A stretch of DNA of 64,000 nucleotides from Fusobacterium ulcerans (GTDB lineage: Bacteria; Fusobacteriota; Fusobacteriia; Fusobacteriales; Fusobacteriaceae), in contig NZ_CP028105.1 of NCBI RefSeq assembly GCF_003019675.1, forward strand, positions 310,001 through 374,000. Reading direction: 5' to 3'. The notes under the pieces are model-generated. The model was not told the origin of the DNA. It was given only the letters and a program-made list of their open reading frames with translations, and did no database searches. Made by a program: the position numbers and the translations under genes. Below are positions 26,669 through 35,445 of this stretch, in pieces (positions within the stretch are counted from its first letter, which is position 1; each line of letters starts with the position of its first letter).

Positions 26669-26782
26669 TTATAATAATATTTTATTACATTTTCTACTTT
26701 TTCTCAACCATTTTTTTATTCTTGCCCAAAGAGAAACTTCAGCATATAAATAATTTCCTCTGCCAGATTTAAATATCTTCAT
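26669..26782 (-). CDS. 37-codon basic ORF directly behind recA
   Basis: A short ORF (begins MKIFKSGRGN, ends NKILL) is preceded by TAGGAGCTG at good spacing and starts 30 bases past the recA stop. The product is rich in Lys and Arg with an amphipathic middle (SLWARIKKWLRK). No known family was recognised; it is far too short for RecX. It could be a real small protein co-transcribed with recA or chance. Confidence 0.4.
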   Translation of the reverse strand: MKIFKSGRGNYLYAEVSLWARIKKWLRKSRKCNKILL

Positions 26783-26811
26783 AAAACAGCTCCTATCTTT
26801 ATCTGTAAAAA

Positions 26812-27933
26812 TTATATGTCCTCTTCAATAATTCCTTCATTTTCTCCATCAAAATCCAATCCGTCACTTTCATCAGATTCAGTACTTTCTGTAGGCTTCT
26901 TTTTAGAAGGTTTATTACCTAATTCGCCTTTTTCAATTATTTCAAGTACTTTTTTCTCTATCTGTTCAAATAATTCCGGTTCTGCTTCAAGTCTTGCTTT
27001 CACATTCTCTTTACCCTGTCCCAGTCTTATATCTCCAAAACTGAACCAAGCTCCTGATTTTGCAACTATATCATTGCTCAAAGCTATTTCCATTATCTCT
27101 CCTACTCTAGTTATTCCTCTTCCATACATTATCTGGAATGAAGCTTCTTTAAATGGAGGTGCTACCTTATTTTTAGTAACTTTTACAACAGTTTCATTTC
27201 CTATTACTTCATCACCTTGCTTTACAGAACCTATTCTTTTTACTTCCAATCTTACTGATGAATAGAATTTTAAAGCTTTTCCTCCAGTAGTTGTAGTTTG
27301 AGGTCCAAATCCAAATCCACCTATTTTATCTCTGATCTGATTTATAAATACCATTGTTGTTTTTGATTTATTTAACGATGCAGTAAGTTTTCTCAAAGCT
27401 TTTGACATAAGCCTTGCTTGAAGTCCCATCTGCTGATCTCCCATTTCTCCATCTATTTCTACTTTTGGTACAAGAGCAGCTACCGAATCCACTACTATAA
27501 TATCTACAGCGTTTGATCTTACAAGCATATCTGCTATTTCAAGAGCCTGTTCTCCATAGTCTGGCTGAGATATTAACAGTTCATCTACATCTACTCCTAA
27601 AGCTTTGGCATACACAGGATCCAAAGCATGTTCAGCATCTATAAATGCTGCTATACCTCCAGCCTTTTGTGCCTCTGCCACTATATGAAGAGCTATTGTT
27701 GTTTTCCCTGAACTTTCAGCTCCATATACTTCAATTACTCTTCCTCTAGGAACCCCCCCTACACCTAGTGCCATATTAAGATTCAAGCTCCCAGTTGAAA
27801 TAACTTCTACATGCATACTTAGATTATCTCCAAGTTTCATTATAGATCCATCTCCAAACTCTTTTGATATTTGTTTTATAGCCAGATCTAATGCTTTTTC
27901 CTTACTTACTTCTTCATTTTTTTTAGCTGCCAT
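26812..27933 (-). CDS. recA: Recombinase RecA
   Basis: This RecA of about 373 residues has Walker [10 protein letters not shown], Walker B ([12 protein letters not shown]), the L2 loop [16 protein letters not shown] and an acidic C-terminal tail rich in Ser, Asp and Glu. It acts in homologous recombination and SOS induction. The ATG at 27933 is chosen because AGAGGTGG is correctly spaced; an in-frame GTG three codons earlier overlaps the site. A promoter is visible at 27975-28003. No LexA-type box was recognised. Confidence 0.97.
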   Translation of the reverse strand: MAAKKNEEVSKEKALDLAIKQISKEFGDGSIMKLGDNLSMHVEVISTGSLNLNMALGVGGVPRGRVIEVYGAESSGKTTIALHIVAEAQKAGGIAAFIDAEHALDPVYAKALGVDVDELLISQPDYGEQALEIADMLVRSNAVDIIVVDSVAALVPKVEIDGEMGDQQMGLQARLMSKALRKLTASLNKSKTTMVFINQIRDKIGGFGFGPQTTTTGGKALKFYSSVRLEVKRIGSVKQGDEVIGNETVVKVTKNKVAPPFKEASFQIMYGRGITRVGEIMEIALSNDIVAKSGAWFSFGDIRLGQGKENVKARLEAEPELFEQIEKKVLEIIEKGELGNKPSKKKPTESTESDESDGLDFDGENEGIIEEDI

Positions 27934-27974
27934 TATAACCACCTCTTTTTTTAACTATATATATTTATGTATAG

Positions 27975-28003
27975 ATACTACCATATTTTTTTCCTTTTGT
28001 CAC
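27975..28003 (-). promoter_or_regulatory. recA promoter
   Basis: Minus strand GTGACA (27998-28003), a 17-base spacer and TAGTAT (27975-27980), about 42 bases before the recA ATG. Confidence 0.7.
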
Positions 28004-28063
28004 TTAATTTTCATAATTTTTTCCTATAATAAAATATAATATAAAAACTAGAGGAGTGTTCTA

Positions 28064-29473
28064 ATGATTTTAACAAAACGTTCTCTTAAAATTATTAACT
28101 TATTCCTCACTGGGAATAAGTTTACAATTGATGAACTTGCAGATTTTTTTTCCATAACAAATAGGACTGTAGCAAACAACATAAAAACAATTAAATCTTT
28201 TTTAGAAAGCAATGATTTAAATTCTTTAGTAGAAAACAATGGTGTTTACTACATTAAAAACAAGGATTTTAGATTGATATCTCATCTTATTTCCAAAGAA
28301 GTTATCACTGTAGAAGAGAGAAAAGAGTATATTATCTTAAAACTACTTACAGATAACCTTATAACATTAAATCCAATAGCTGAAGAACTTGGAATAACAA
28401 GAAGAGCTCTCAACTATGATATGATAGATATAAAAGAATTTTTTTTACAAAAAGATATTGGACTCATTCCAGTAGCTGGAAAAGGGGTTACTTTAGTTGG
28501 AAAAGAAGCTGACATGAGGCAGCTTCTTAGTCAGTTTATAGAAAAGCTGTTGATAAAAAAAGGAAATATTAATAAAATATTTCAAAAATTCTTAAAGGTG
28601 TTTAATGAAAATTGCAGTATATCCTTAATAGATAGGATGCTCATGGAGGTTACAAGAGATATAAATATTACTCTGCCTCCAGAAAGTTTCTATTACGTTA
28701 TAGGCATCATACTATCTGGAAAATTAAGGAAAAATTTCAAGGATGATTCTTTAAAAGTAGAAAATAATTCCCATTCTCCAAAATATCAGAATCTTAAAGA
28801 AAAACTATTAAACAATATCCATATACCTATTGAAGATTATGAAACTGACCAGATCATATCTGTTTTTCTTGATTCAGACATTGAAACTTATAAAGGAGAG
28901 TATAAGTTAAAACCAAAGATTGAAGAATTTCTTTCTATTTTAAAAGAAAAATTAAATATTAATTTTACTATTGATGAGAATTTTTTGATGATACTTTCAT
29001 ATTCATTTACCCTTTCTAATTATAAGGCTGAATTTAATATAAGTCAGCATCAAAAGAAAATCTCTCATGTACCTGAATCATGTGAAGATATTTTTGAAGT
29101 TGTAGATGAATTTACTAAAAAAGTATTTAGGCAGTTTCATACTGATGATCTTCTTTTCATCACTTTACTGCTAAAAAATCATATTTTGAAATCTGATGAT
29201 TCTAAAACAAGCAGAAAAAGTATTTTGATAATAGATAATTCCATAAAACATTTTTTAGGAAAACTTGTCTCGAAATATCTTAAAAACTTTTATAAGATAA
29301 ATAACATAACTATAATCTCTAGTTATGAACTGGATTGTTTTTTCTCATCTAATATCAAACCAGATTTGATTCTAACTCTTGACAATGGTAAAATAAATAC
29401 TAATATTCCTATAATCAAGCTTGATTTTGCAGAACTATGGCCTAACCTGAATTTTTTAGAATACTACTTTTAA
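28064..29473 (+). CDS. Mga/BglG-type transcriptional regulator with degenerate PRD and EIIB-like domains
   Basis: This 469-residue protein has two N-terminal helix-turn-helix regions (about 5-60 with FTIDELADFFSITNRTVANNI, and 85-140 with PIAEELGITRRALNYDMIDI). A helical middle is PRD-like but lacks clear phospho-histidines, and the C-terminus (about 385-469, SILIIDNSI ... ITIISSYEL) resembles an EIIB/Mga-like fold. Related proteins (MtlR, LicR, Mga) regulate sugar uptake or virulence. The target is unknown; the next gene, for a small exported protein, is co-directional after 18 bases. Confidence 0.7.
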   Translation: MILTKRSLKIINLFLTGNKFTIDELADFFSITNRTVANNIKTIKSFLESNDLNSLVENNGVYYIKNKDFRLISHLISKEVITVEERKEYIILKLLTDNLITLNPIAEELGITRRALNYDMIDIKEFFLQKDIGLIPVAGKGVTLVGKEADMRQLLSQFIEKLLIKKGNINKIFQKFLKVFNENCSISLIDRMLMEVTRDINITLPPESFYYVIGIILSGKLRKNFKDDSLKVENNSHSPKYQNLKEKLLNNIHIPIEDYETDQIISVFLDSDIETYKGEYKLKPKIEEFLSILKEKLNINFTIDENFLMILSYSFTLSNYKAEFNISQHQKKISHVPESCEDIFEVVDEFTKKVFRQFHTDDLLFITLLLKNHILKSDDSKTSRKSILIIDNSIKHFLGKLVSKYLKNFYKINNITIISSYELDCFFSSNIKPDLILTLDNGKINTNIPIIKLDFAELWPNLNFLEYYF

Positions 29474-29491
29474 TTCTTTGGAGGTACATTT

Positions 29492-29866
29492 ATGAAAAAA
29501 CAGCTTATAGGATTAATGCTGGTTATGTCTTCTTTTGCTTTTGCTGGAGGAGATAATACATTTGATTTATTAGAAGAAAAAATGGAATTGAAACATTCTT
29601 ATATCACTGATGGTACACATAAATTAAAAATTGATGATATTGATATAGGAGTAGTTAATGGAACACCCTTTGTCGTTATAGAAACTGACAGTCTTTTCAC
29701 TGATAGAGCCTGGAAAGAATTTAATAAAAAAGCTTATAACGATGTGGCTAAAGATATAGCAGATGAAATAAGAGCTGCTTTAAATACAGATGCTGAAGTA
29801 AATATTTCACTTATTTTAGATAAAGAATTTGGAAAAGACAAAGTTCTTTCAGAAGCTCAATATTAA
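29492..29866 (+). CDS. Small exported protein of unknown function
   Basis: This 124-residue protein has a clear Sec signal peptide (MKKQLIGLMLVMSSFAFAGG, cleavage after FAFA). The mature part of about 105 residues is acidic and looks folded (IDIGVVNGTPFVVIETDS, then a helix rich in Ala/Asp). No family was recognised. It follows the Mga/BglG-like regulator at 18 bases with a GGAGG site and ends at a strong terminator, so the two genes form a unit. Confidence 0.75.
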   Translation: MKKQLIGLMLVMSSFAFAGGDNTFDLLEEKMELKHSYITDGTHKLKIDDIDIGVVNGTPFVVIETDSLFTDRAWKEFNKKAYNDVAKDIADEIRAALNTDAEVNISLILDKEFGKDKVLSEAQY

Positions 29867-29893
29867 AATATATTAAATATACATTCAACTATA

Positions 29894-29931
29894 AGAACAT
29901 ATCAAAAATAAATTTTGATATGTTCTTTTTC
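29894..29931 (+). terminator. Terminator after the exported-protein gene
   Basis: A 14-bp perfect stem (AGAACATATCAAAA and its complement) with a 6-base loop runs into a T tract (TTTTTCTTTT). Confidence 0.9.
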
Positions 29932-29933
29932 TT

Positions 29934-29962
29934 TTGATATAGTTGATATTTTATGCTATAAT
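29934..29962 (+). promoter_or_regulatory. Promoter of the YczE-like membrane protein gene
   Basis: TTGATA (29934-29939), a 17-base spacer ending in TGC, and TATAAT (29957-29962); the TG one base before the -10 box adds extended -10 character. Confidence 0.85.
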
Positions 29963-30006
29963 CAAAAATTAGGGAATATACTTTATTTTAATAAGTGAGG
30001 GAAAGA

Positions 30007-30657
30007 ATGAATTTGAATATGGTCAAGAAATATGCACTTTGGATTTTTTCAATTTTTGTAAATGCGTTTGGTAATTTTTTATTAATCAAAGGCGATATTG
30101 GAAGCGGCCCTTGGGTTGCTGCAAGTATAGGAATGTCAAAAGTTTTTCTTCTTCAGATAGGTATATGTACCATTATTCTCAATTTTTTAGTTTTTATACC
30201 TATTATCTTTATAAGTAAAAAATTTGAAATTTTCAAACTTGCTGGTTCTTTTTTTGTAGCATATATATTTGGAAAATTTCTTGATTTCTTTTTAAATGTA
30301 TTTTCATGGGTGCATCCTGAGCATATAATTTCTAAAATACTTTTTTTCATAATTGGAAATCTTGTACTCAGCTGTGGAATATCTGTCTATCTCAGACTTA
30401 ACATAGCTATGAATCCTTTTGACCAGTTTTTAAAAACTGTCAATGACTATCTCATTCCTGATATGAAAAAAGCAAATTATGTATATCTGGGTGTTCCATT
30501 TGTTATAGCTCTTCTTTTTGGAGCTTACAATAAATCTCTTCAAGGTATTGGAATAGGAACAGTGATTATGCTTTTTTTTAATGGAAGTTTCATAAAAATG
30601 TTCAATAAAAAAGTGTCTATCCCTGACAATATTTTGACCCCTAGAAAATATATCTAA
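30007..30657 (+). CDS. YczE-like integral membrane protein
   Basis: This membrane protein of about 216 residues with five or six helices is similar to the YczE/YitT-like family (motifs NAFGNFLLIKGDIGSGPW, MNPFDQFL). Members are poorly characterised membrane proteins, some linked to transport or peptide production. The ATG at 30007 is used because GAGGGAAAG lies just upstream; an in-frame GTG at 29995 overlaps that site. It is monocistronic, with its own promoter. Confidence 0.75.
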   Translation: MNLNMVKKYALWIFSIFVNAFGNFLLIKGDIGSGPWVAASIGMSKVFLLQIGICTIILNFLVFIPIIFISKKFEIFKLAGSFFVAYIFGKFLDFFLNVFSWVHPEHIISKILFFIIGNLVLSCGISVYLRLNIAMNPFDQFLKTVNDYLIPDMKKANYVYLGVPFVIALLFGAYNKSLQGIGIGTVIMLFFNGSFIKMFNKKVSIPDNILTPRKYI

Positions 30658-30665
30658 ATTTACCA

Positions 30666-30694
30666 TTCAAACTTACTTTTTTTAATGTTATAAT
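30666..30694 (+). promoter_or_regulatory. galE promoter
   Basis: TTCAAA (30666-30671), 17 bases, TATAAT (30689-30694), 30 bases before the galE ATG and its AGGAGG site. Confidence 0.85.
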
Positions 30695-30724
30695 ATGTTG
30701 ATACTAGTTTATTAGGAGGTCCTT

Positions 30725-31702
30725 ATGAAAAATATTTTAGTTACAGGAGGGGCTGGATACATAGGAAGTCATGCTGCGGCTGAACTTCTTGATTCTGGTT
30801 ATTCTGTTGTTGTCATAGATAGTTTGGAAAATGGTTTTATGAAGCTTGTAGATAAAAGAGCAAAATTCTATCATGGAAATGTTCAGGATAGTAATATGAT
30901 GGATAAAATATTTACTGAAAACAAAATAGATGCTGTTATGCACTTTGCAGGATATATAAAAGTTCCTGAAAGCGTTGTAGAACCCAATAAATATTATATG
31001 AACAATACTTATACTGTTATGTGTCTGTTGGAATCAATGAGAAAAAATAATATTAAAAATATAGTTTTTTCTTCTACAGCAGCTGTTTATGGAGATGTAA
31101 AAGAACCTGAACCTGTAGATGAAAACCACTCAAAAGATCCTATCAATCCTTATGGAATGAGTAAACTTATGTCTGAAAGAATTATTATGGATTGTGCTGA
31201 AGCTTATGGATTAAATTATTCTATATTCAGATATTTTAACGTAGGTGGAGCTCATGAAAAGCATGATATAGGTCAGATGGGTGAAGGAATCACTGCACTT
31301 ATCCCACTTATATTAAAAGCTGCTAAAGGAACTATTCCTAAGCTCTCTATCTATGGAAATGATTTTGATACTAAAGATGGAACTGGAGTGAGAGATTACA
31401 TTCATGTTGTAGATTTAGTAAGAGCTCATATACTTTCCCTCAAAAAATTAGATGAAAATGTAAGCGGTATATATAATCTTGGAAATGGCAGTGGTTTTAC
31501 AGTTCTTGAAATGCTTAATGCTGCAAGAGAGGTAACTAAAATAGATATCCCAGCAGAAATTACATCAAGAAGACCTGGAGATCCTCCTTGTGTTATAGCT
31601 TCAAGTGAAAAAGCTATAGCTGAACTTGGATGGAAACCTTATTATACTGATGTAAAAGATATTATAAGAACTGCATGGGAATGGAATTTAAAGGTGAATT
31701 AA
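30725..31702 (+). CDS. galE: UDP-glucose 4-epimerase GalE
   Basis: This 325-residue short-chain dehydrogenase-type epimerase has the NAD loop GGAGYIGSH at residues 7-15, SSTAAVYG, the catalytic Tyr-Lys pair in NPYGMSK, and the substrate loop FRYFNVGGAHEKHDIGQ. It interconverts UDP-glucose and UDP-galactose for galactose use and for lipopolysaccharide or capsule sugars. It has its own promoter and is co-transcribed with the small gene that follows after one base. Confidence 0.95.
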   Translation: MKNILVTGGAGYIGSHAAAELLDSGYSVVVIDSLENGFMKLVDKRAKFYHGNVQDSNMMDKIFTENKIDAVMHFAGYIKVPESVVEPNKYYMNNTYTVMCLLESMRKNNIKNIVFSSTAAVYGDVKEPEPVDENHSKDPINPYGMSKLMSERIIMDCAEAYGLNYSIFRYFNVGGAHEKHDIGQMGEGITALIPLILKAAKGTIPKLSIYGNDFDTKDGTGVRDYIHVVDLVRAHILSLKKLDENVSGIYNLGNGSGFTVLEMLNAAREVTKIDIPAEITSRRPGDPPCVIASSEKAIAELGWKPYYTDVKDIIRTAWEWNLKVN

Positions 31703-31703
31703 T

Positions 31704-32030
31704 ATGAAACCAAAATTAACTACAAAACTCTATTATCAATATGTTGGGAATGTCCCATGGCTGAAAAATGAAGTGTTGAATGGAAAATATGATGCTTTAA
31801 AATATCTATTAGCTGTGGAGGAAAAAAGTAAAAGTAATTTTTTTATAAATATATACAAAGATCCAGATGATGATAATATTAGATATGTTTCTTTCTTCAT
31901 CACAGATAAATTTCTCAGTGTATTTTCTGTAAAAAAATCTCTTGGAGAATTTGTTATATTTAGCAAAGAAAATTTTGTTAAGCTTTTTAATTTTTTAAAA
32001 GAAACTACAGTTGAAAATATAGAAGAATAA
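31704..32030 (+). CDS. Hypothetical protein co-transcribed with galE
   Basis: This 108-residue soluble protein has no signal peptide and mixed alpha/beta character (YYQYVGNVPWLKNEVL near the start, aromatic-rich core). No family was recognised. It starts one base after the galE stop, with AAAGGTG inside galE as the ribosome site, so the two are translated from one message. A terminator follows. Confidence 0.7.
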   Translation: MKPKLTTKLYYQYVGNVPWLKNEVLNGKYDALKYLLAVEEKSKSNFFINIYKDPDDDNIRYVSFFITDKFLSVFSVKKSLGEFVIFSKENFVKLFNFLKETTVENIEE

Positions 32031-32037
32031 TATAGAA

Positions 32038-32077
32038 GTACCTCTGTATCTTTCAAGATACATGAGGTATTTTTTTA
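32038..32077 (+). terminator. Terminator after the galE unit
   Basis: A stem TACCTC(T)GTATCTT / AAGATAC(A)TGAGGTA with a 3-base loop is followed by seven T. Confidence 0.88.
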
Positions 32078-32129
32078 TAAAATATGTTATCATATTTATA
32101 GGAATTATTTATGTAAAAGGAGGAATAAC

Positions 32130-32954
32130 ATGAAGATAAAAAAAGTATGGGCAGTATATTTTAGTGCAACTGGAACTACAAAAAAAATAGTTACAAAAAT
32201 AGCATCCACTATGGCTGAGAAAATGAATGCTGAGTTTAAGATTTTTGATTTTACTCTTTTAAATGCAAGAAAAGACATTCTTTCCTTTGAAAAAGATGAT
32301 TGTGTAGTTTTAGGAACACCAGTATATGCTGGACGTGTTCCTAACCTCCTTTTAAAATATTTAGCTGCTATTCAGGGAAATGGAGCTCTTGCTGTTCCTA
32401 TTGTCTTATTTGGAAATAGAAACTATGATGACGCTCTGATTGAACTTAGAGATATTCTGGAAAAAAATAACTTCCATACTGTTGGAGCAGGAGCATTTGT
32501 TGGAGAACATTCATTTTCAAATATACTTGCTAAAAACAGACCAGATGAAAAAGATATACTTATAGCTGAAAATTTAGGTGAAAAAGTCTTTGAAAAATTA
32601 TCAAATTCAGCATTTTATCCTGATTCTCCTATTGAAGTAACTGGGGGTCCTTATCCTTATCGAGGTTATTATCAGCCTCTCGATAAAGAAAATAACCCTA
32701 TTGATATGAGGAAGGTTAAACCTCTCACAAATAATAACTGCACTGATTGTAAAATATGTGTGTCTGCCTGTCCTTTAGGTTCCATTGAGTACGATGATGT
32801 ATCTAAGGTTACTGGTATATGTATGAAATGTGGAGCCTGTATAAAGAAATGTCCTGTACATGCAAAATATTATACTGATGAAAGTTTTCTTTTTCATAAA
32901 CATGATTTAGAAGAAAAATTTACAAGAAGAGCTGAACCTGAAATATTCATATAA
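32130..32954 (+). CDS. EFR1-family flavodoxin-ferredoxin fusion
   Basis: This 274-residue protein has an N-terminal flavodoxin-like domain (about 1-165) with FMN loop YFSATGTTKKI and GTPVYAGRVPNLL. A C-terminal pair of 4Fe-4S motifs follows (CTDCKICVSACP and CMKCGACIKKCP at about 205-250). EFR1-type proteins are small cytosolic electron carriers whose partners are mostly unknown. It is monocistronic, with an AGGAGG site and a terminator just after the stop. Confidence 0.88.
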   Translation: MKIKKVWAVYFSATGTTKKIVTKIASTMAEKMNAEFKIFDFTLLNARKDILSFEKDDCVVLGTPVYAGRVPNLLLKYLAAIQGNGALAVPIVLFGNRNYDDALIELRDILEKNNFHTVGAGAFVGEHSFSNILAKNRPDEKDILIAENLGEKVFEKLSNSAFYPDSPIEVTGGPYPYRGYYQPLDKENNPIDMRKVKPLTNNNCTDCKICVSACPLGSIEYDDVSKVTGICMKCGACIKKCPVHAKYYTDESFLFHKHDLEEKFTRRAEPEIFI

Positions 32955-32955
32955 C

Positions 32956-32998
32956 AAAAAACCTCTAAACTAAATCAATAGTCTAGAGGTTTTATTTT
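32956..32998. terminator. Convergent terminator
   Basis: AAAAACCTCTA and TAGAGGTTTT arms around a 14-base loop, then ATTTTTT on the plus strand and A/T runs on both sides. It separates the EFR1 gene from the convergent L,D-transpeptidase-like gene. Confidence 0.82.
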
Positions 32999-33670
32999 TT
33001 AAAGATTTAAACTTACATATCTTTCTTTAGTTAATTTTAATTTGTCTGCATAAACATATATGATGCTTCTTCCTTTAATAGCATCAATTATCTCATGATT
33101 CATATCCACAGGGACTGCAAAACATCCAAAGCTTCTTCCCAGCCTTCCAGATGTTTTTATCATTTCAGGATTAGCATAATCAGCACCATGTACCACTATA
33201 TTTCTTTTCATAGCGTTATCATTTATTCCTTTTTCTAATCCTGCAAGTCTTAATGAGTATCCATTACTTCCCTTATATGGTGCCTCTGTCATATAAAATC
33301 CTAAAGAACTCTTATTAGATTCTGCTACATTGGAAAAATTTTCTGCATATAGATCTCCAGTATTTTTCCCATGAGATACATAGGATTTAAAAAGAATTTC
33401 TTTATTTTCTAAATCTAAAACATACATTCTTTCTTCTGTTGAAGGTCGAGAAAAATCCACGATTGTAAGAATGTTTTTCTCTTTCTTATCAATCTTATTA
33501 AATCCTTCTACACCCTGTACAAAAACATCATATCTTATAAGTCCGTTTAATTTCATCTCATTATATAGCTCTTTTGCATGAAATTGTGTACAAGCAGTTC
33601 CATTTGCAAAAACTGCTACTGATAAAAATAACCCCATGATTAATGCTATCGACTTTTTTCTTAAATCCAT
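32999..33670 (-). CDS. Exported L,D-transpeptidase-like (YkuD_2) protein
   Basis: This 223-residue protein has a Sec signal (about 1-23, cleavage after VFANG). It matches the murein L,D-transpeptidase catalytic-domain family (YkuD_2): NIVVHGADYAN supplies the His and GRSFGCFAVP the catalytic Cys in the S.GC context. YkuD enzymes cross-link peptidoglycan or anchor proteins in the periplasm; the YkuD_2 branch is less well studied. Two small genes lie upstream on the same strand. Confidence 0.82.
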   Translation of the reverse strand: MDLRKKSIALIMGLFLSVAVFANGTACTQFHAKELYNEMKLNGLIRYDVFVQGVEGFNKIDKKEKNILTIVDFSRPSTEERMYVLDLENKEILFKSYVSHGKNTGDLYAENFSNVAESNKSSLGFYMTEAPYKGSNGYSLRLAGLEKGINDNAMKRNIVVHGADYANPEMIKTSGRLGRSFGCFAVPVDMNHEIIDAIKGRSIIYVYADKLKLTKERYVSLNL

Positions 33671-33686
33671 CCCCTTTTACTCCTTA

Positions 33687-33890
33687 TTAACTAAATCTTT
33701 TCACTAAAAGTTCCGCTATTTTAAAAACTATAAATAAGGCAATAGCACAATATGATATCAATAATAGAGTAGCTCCAAATCTATTGTCATACTCATATTC
33801 ATCCTCAATTTCCTTATTTGTCTCATCATCTATTTTACTATTCATTAATTCTAATTCTTCCAATTCTATTTTCTCTTTTACACTTAACAT
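33687..33890 (-). CDS. Small single-span membrane protein
   Basis: This 67-residue protein has an acidic, helical N-terminus (EELELMNSKIDDETNKEIED) and one membrane helix at about 41-60, followed by KRFS. No family was recognised. It is 16 bases upstream of the L,D-transpeptidase-like gene with a good GGAGG site; co-transcription is likely, and it could be an envelope accessory factor. Confidence 0.6.
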   Translation of the reverse strand: MLSVKEKIELEELELMNSKIDDETNKEIEDEYEYDNRFGATLLLISYCAIALFIVFKIAELLVKRFS

Positions 33891-33939
33891 TTTTATTCCT
33901 CCATTTTTTATAATTGTTATTTAAAAATGAAAGAATATA

Positions 33940-34290
33940 TCAGATTCGCAATACTCTTTCTCGATACCGAGAAAGTATGGTGTATAAAGGTTTCTTATAC
34001 TGTTTATTCTCAATTTTTTCATGAGTGATTATTTTTTCTTCTTGAATGTTGCTTTCTATTAAGATTTCTGGTAGGAAATCTTTCCATACAGCTACATCTG
34101 TGTTATTGTTGTCTGTTAAATTTGCAGAGACATAATTTTGAATTGGTTGTTTTTCATGTAAAAGAATTAGATTTTCTTGTGTGCTTCTCACTATCAAAGG
34201 AGGGCTAGTGGTCTTTATATTTAAAGTTGAGGTAAAAAACAAAAAGACAAATGCCATAAAATAATACACAATCCCTGTTTTTATCTTCAT
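33940..34290 (-). CDS. Hypothetical membrane-anchored or exported protein
   Basis: A protein of about 116 residues with an N-terminal hydrophobic segment (YYFMAFVFLFFTSTL) that is either an anchor or an uncleaved signal. The rest is polar, with a basic C-terminus (SRYRERVLRI). The ATG at 34290 is correctly spaced from AAAGGAGGTGG; an earlier in-frame GTG overlaps that site. No family was recognised. It is probably the first gene of a three-gene unit ending with the L,D-transpeptidase-like gene. Confidence 0.6.
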   Translation of the reverse strand: MKIKTGIVYYFMAFVFLFFTSTLNIKTTSPPLIVRSTQENLILLHEKQPIQNYVSANLTDNNNTDVAVWKDFLPEILIESNIQEEKIITHEKIENKQYKKPLYTILSRYRERVLRI

Positions 34291-34514
34291 TTTAAATACC
34301 ACCTCCTTTTATGTAAATAGTCTTTGTTAATTTATATTTTACTATTTTATTTAAAGAATTTCCACTTTTTTTTGACAAATTTTAATATATTCTATATTTT
34401 TGAAAATTTCACAATATAATATATGAGTATTTTTATAGCTTTAAAGATACAATAAGTCTCAATTTTTATTATTTTTTTTAATAAAAATAGTAACTTTTTT
34501 ATTATTAAGCATAT

Positions 34515-34572
34515 ACAAAAAAGAGAATGACACATAAGCAGAGGTTTTCTCTAAACTTTTAGTCATTCTCTT
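34515..34572 (-). terminator. Terminator after the ankyrin-repeat gene
   Basis: On the minus strand AAGAGAATGAC pairs with GTCATTCTCTT, with an inner GAGAAAACCTC hairpin in the loop, then a run of T. The remaining intergenic DNA (34303-34514) is AT-rich, without ORFs. Confidence 0.82.
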
Positions 34573-34577
34573 GTTAA

Positions 34578-35429
34578 TTATCTTATTCCTTTTGAATTTA
34601 AAAATTTTATCATAGATTCATTTCTATTATCTTTTGCTATTGATAAAGCACTATCTCCATAGGACATATAATTCGGATTCACTCCCATTTCCAGAAGTTT
34701 TTCTATTACAGAAATATAGTTGTGGGATACTGCTCTCAGATAAACTTCTCCTAAGATATTCTCTCCATTTTTATTTTCTGCATTCAAATTATAATTGGTA
34801 TGGTCTAATAATTTTAATAGAATCTTTTCATCTTGAGCATAGTATATTGGAAAATTTCCTTTTAAATCCTGTTTATTAAAATCTCCTCCACTATTTTTCA
34901 TAGCATCTATAAGGGAAGTATCCTTCCCAACTGCTGCTCTAAATACTGGTGTCCAGCCACTTTCTTCCACAGCATTTACATCTGCTCCATGCTCAGTGAT
35001 ATATTTACTATAACTTAAAGGTTTGTTTTCTATGAAATAACTTAATAAAGTTTTTTCACTACTATTCTTTTTATTTATATCTGATCCTGCTTTTACCATT
35101 TGTTCCAAAGCATTTAGACTCCTTACATAAAATATAGGGGTCTTTCCCTCTTCAAAAGTTTCTTCTAAATCTACCCCTCTTACAAGGAGCATATCTAAAA
35201 CCTTTTGACTGTCATTTTCCAATGCCACTATTAAAAGACTTTTTCCATCCTTATTTTTGTATGCAACTGGAAAATCTGATGCAAAAAAATTATTTAAAAG
35301 CATTGTATTATCAGTTTCCACAGCATTCAGCACCTCTTCTGATGTAGGTACATGAATATTTTTGTTTCCAAAACTGCTGCAACTAATAATTGTGATAGAT
35401 ATTATGAAAAGTGTCAGTAGTTTTTTCAT
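34578..35429 (-). CDS. Ankyrin-repeat lipoprotein
   Basis: This 283-residue protein has a lipoprotein signal (lipobox IISCSS, Cys about residue 17), so it is attached to a membrane in the periplasm. Five to six ankyrin repeats follow from about residue 60 (patterns such as GKSLLIVALENDSQKVLDML, ESGWTPVFRAA, GADVNAVE). Ankyrin repeats mediate protein contacts; the partner is unknown. It is 16 bases downstream of typA on the same strand, so they may share a message. Confidence 0.82.
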   Translation of the reverse strand: MKKLLTLFIISITIISCSSFGNKNIHVPTSEEVLNAVETDNTMLLNNFFASDFPVAYKNKDGKSLLIVALENDSQKVLDMLLVRGVDLEETFEEGKTPIFYVRSLNALEQMVKAGSDINKKNSSEKTLLSYFIENKPLSYSKYITEHGADVNAVEESGWTPVFRAAVGKDTSLIDAMKNSGGDFNKQDLKGNFPIYYAQDEKILLKLLDHTNYNLNAENKNGENILGEVYLRAVSHNYISVIEKLLEMGVNPNYMSYGDSALSIAKDNRNESMIKFLNSKGIR

Positions 35430-35445
35430 ATTTTACCTCTCTTAA

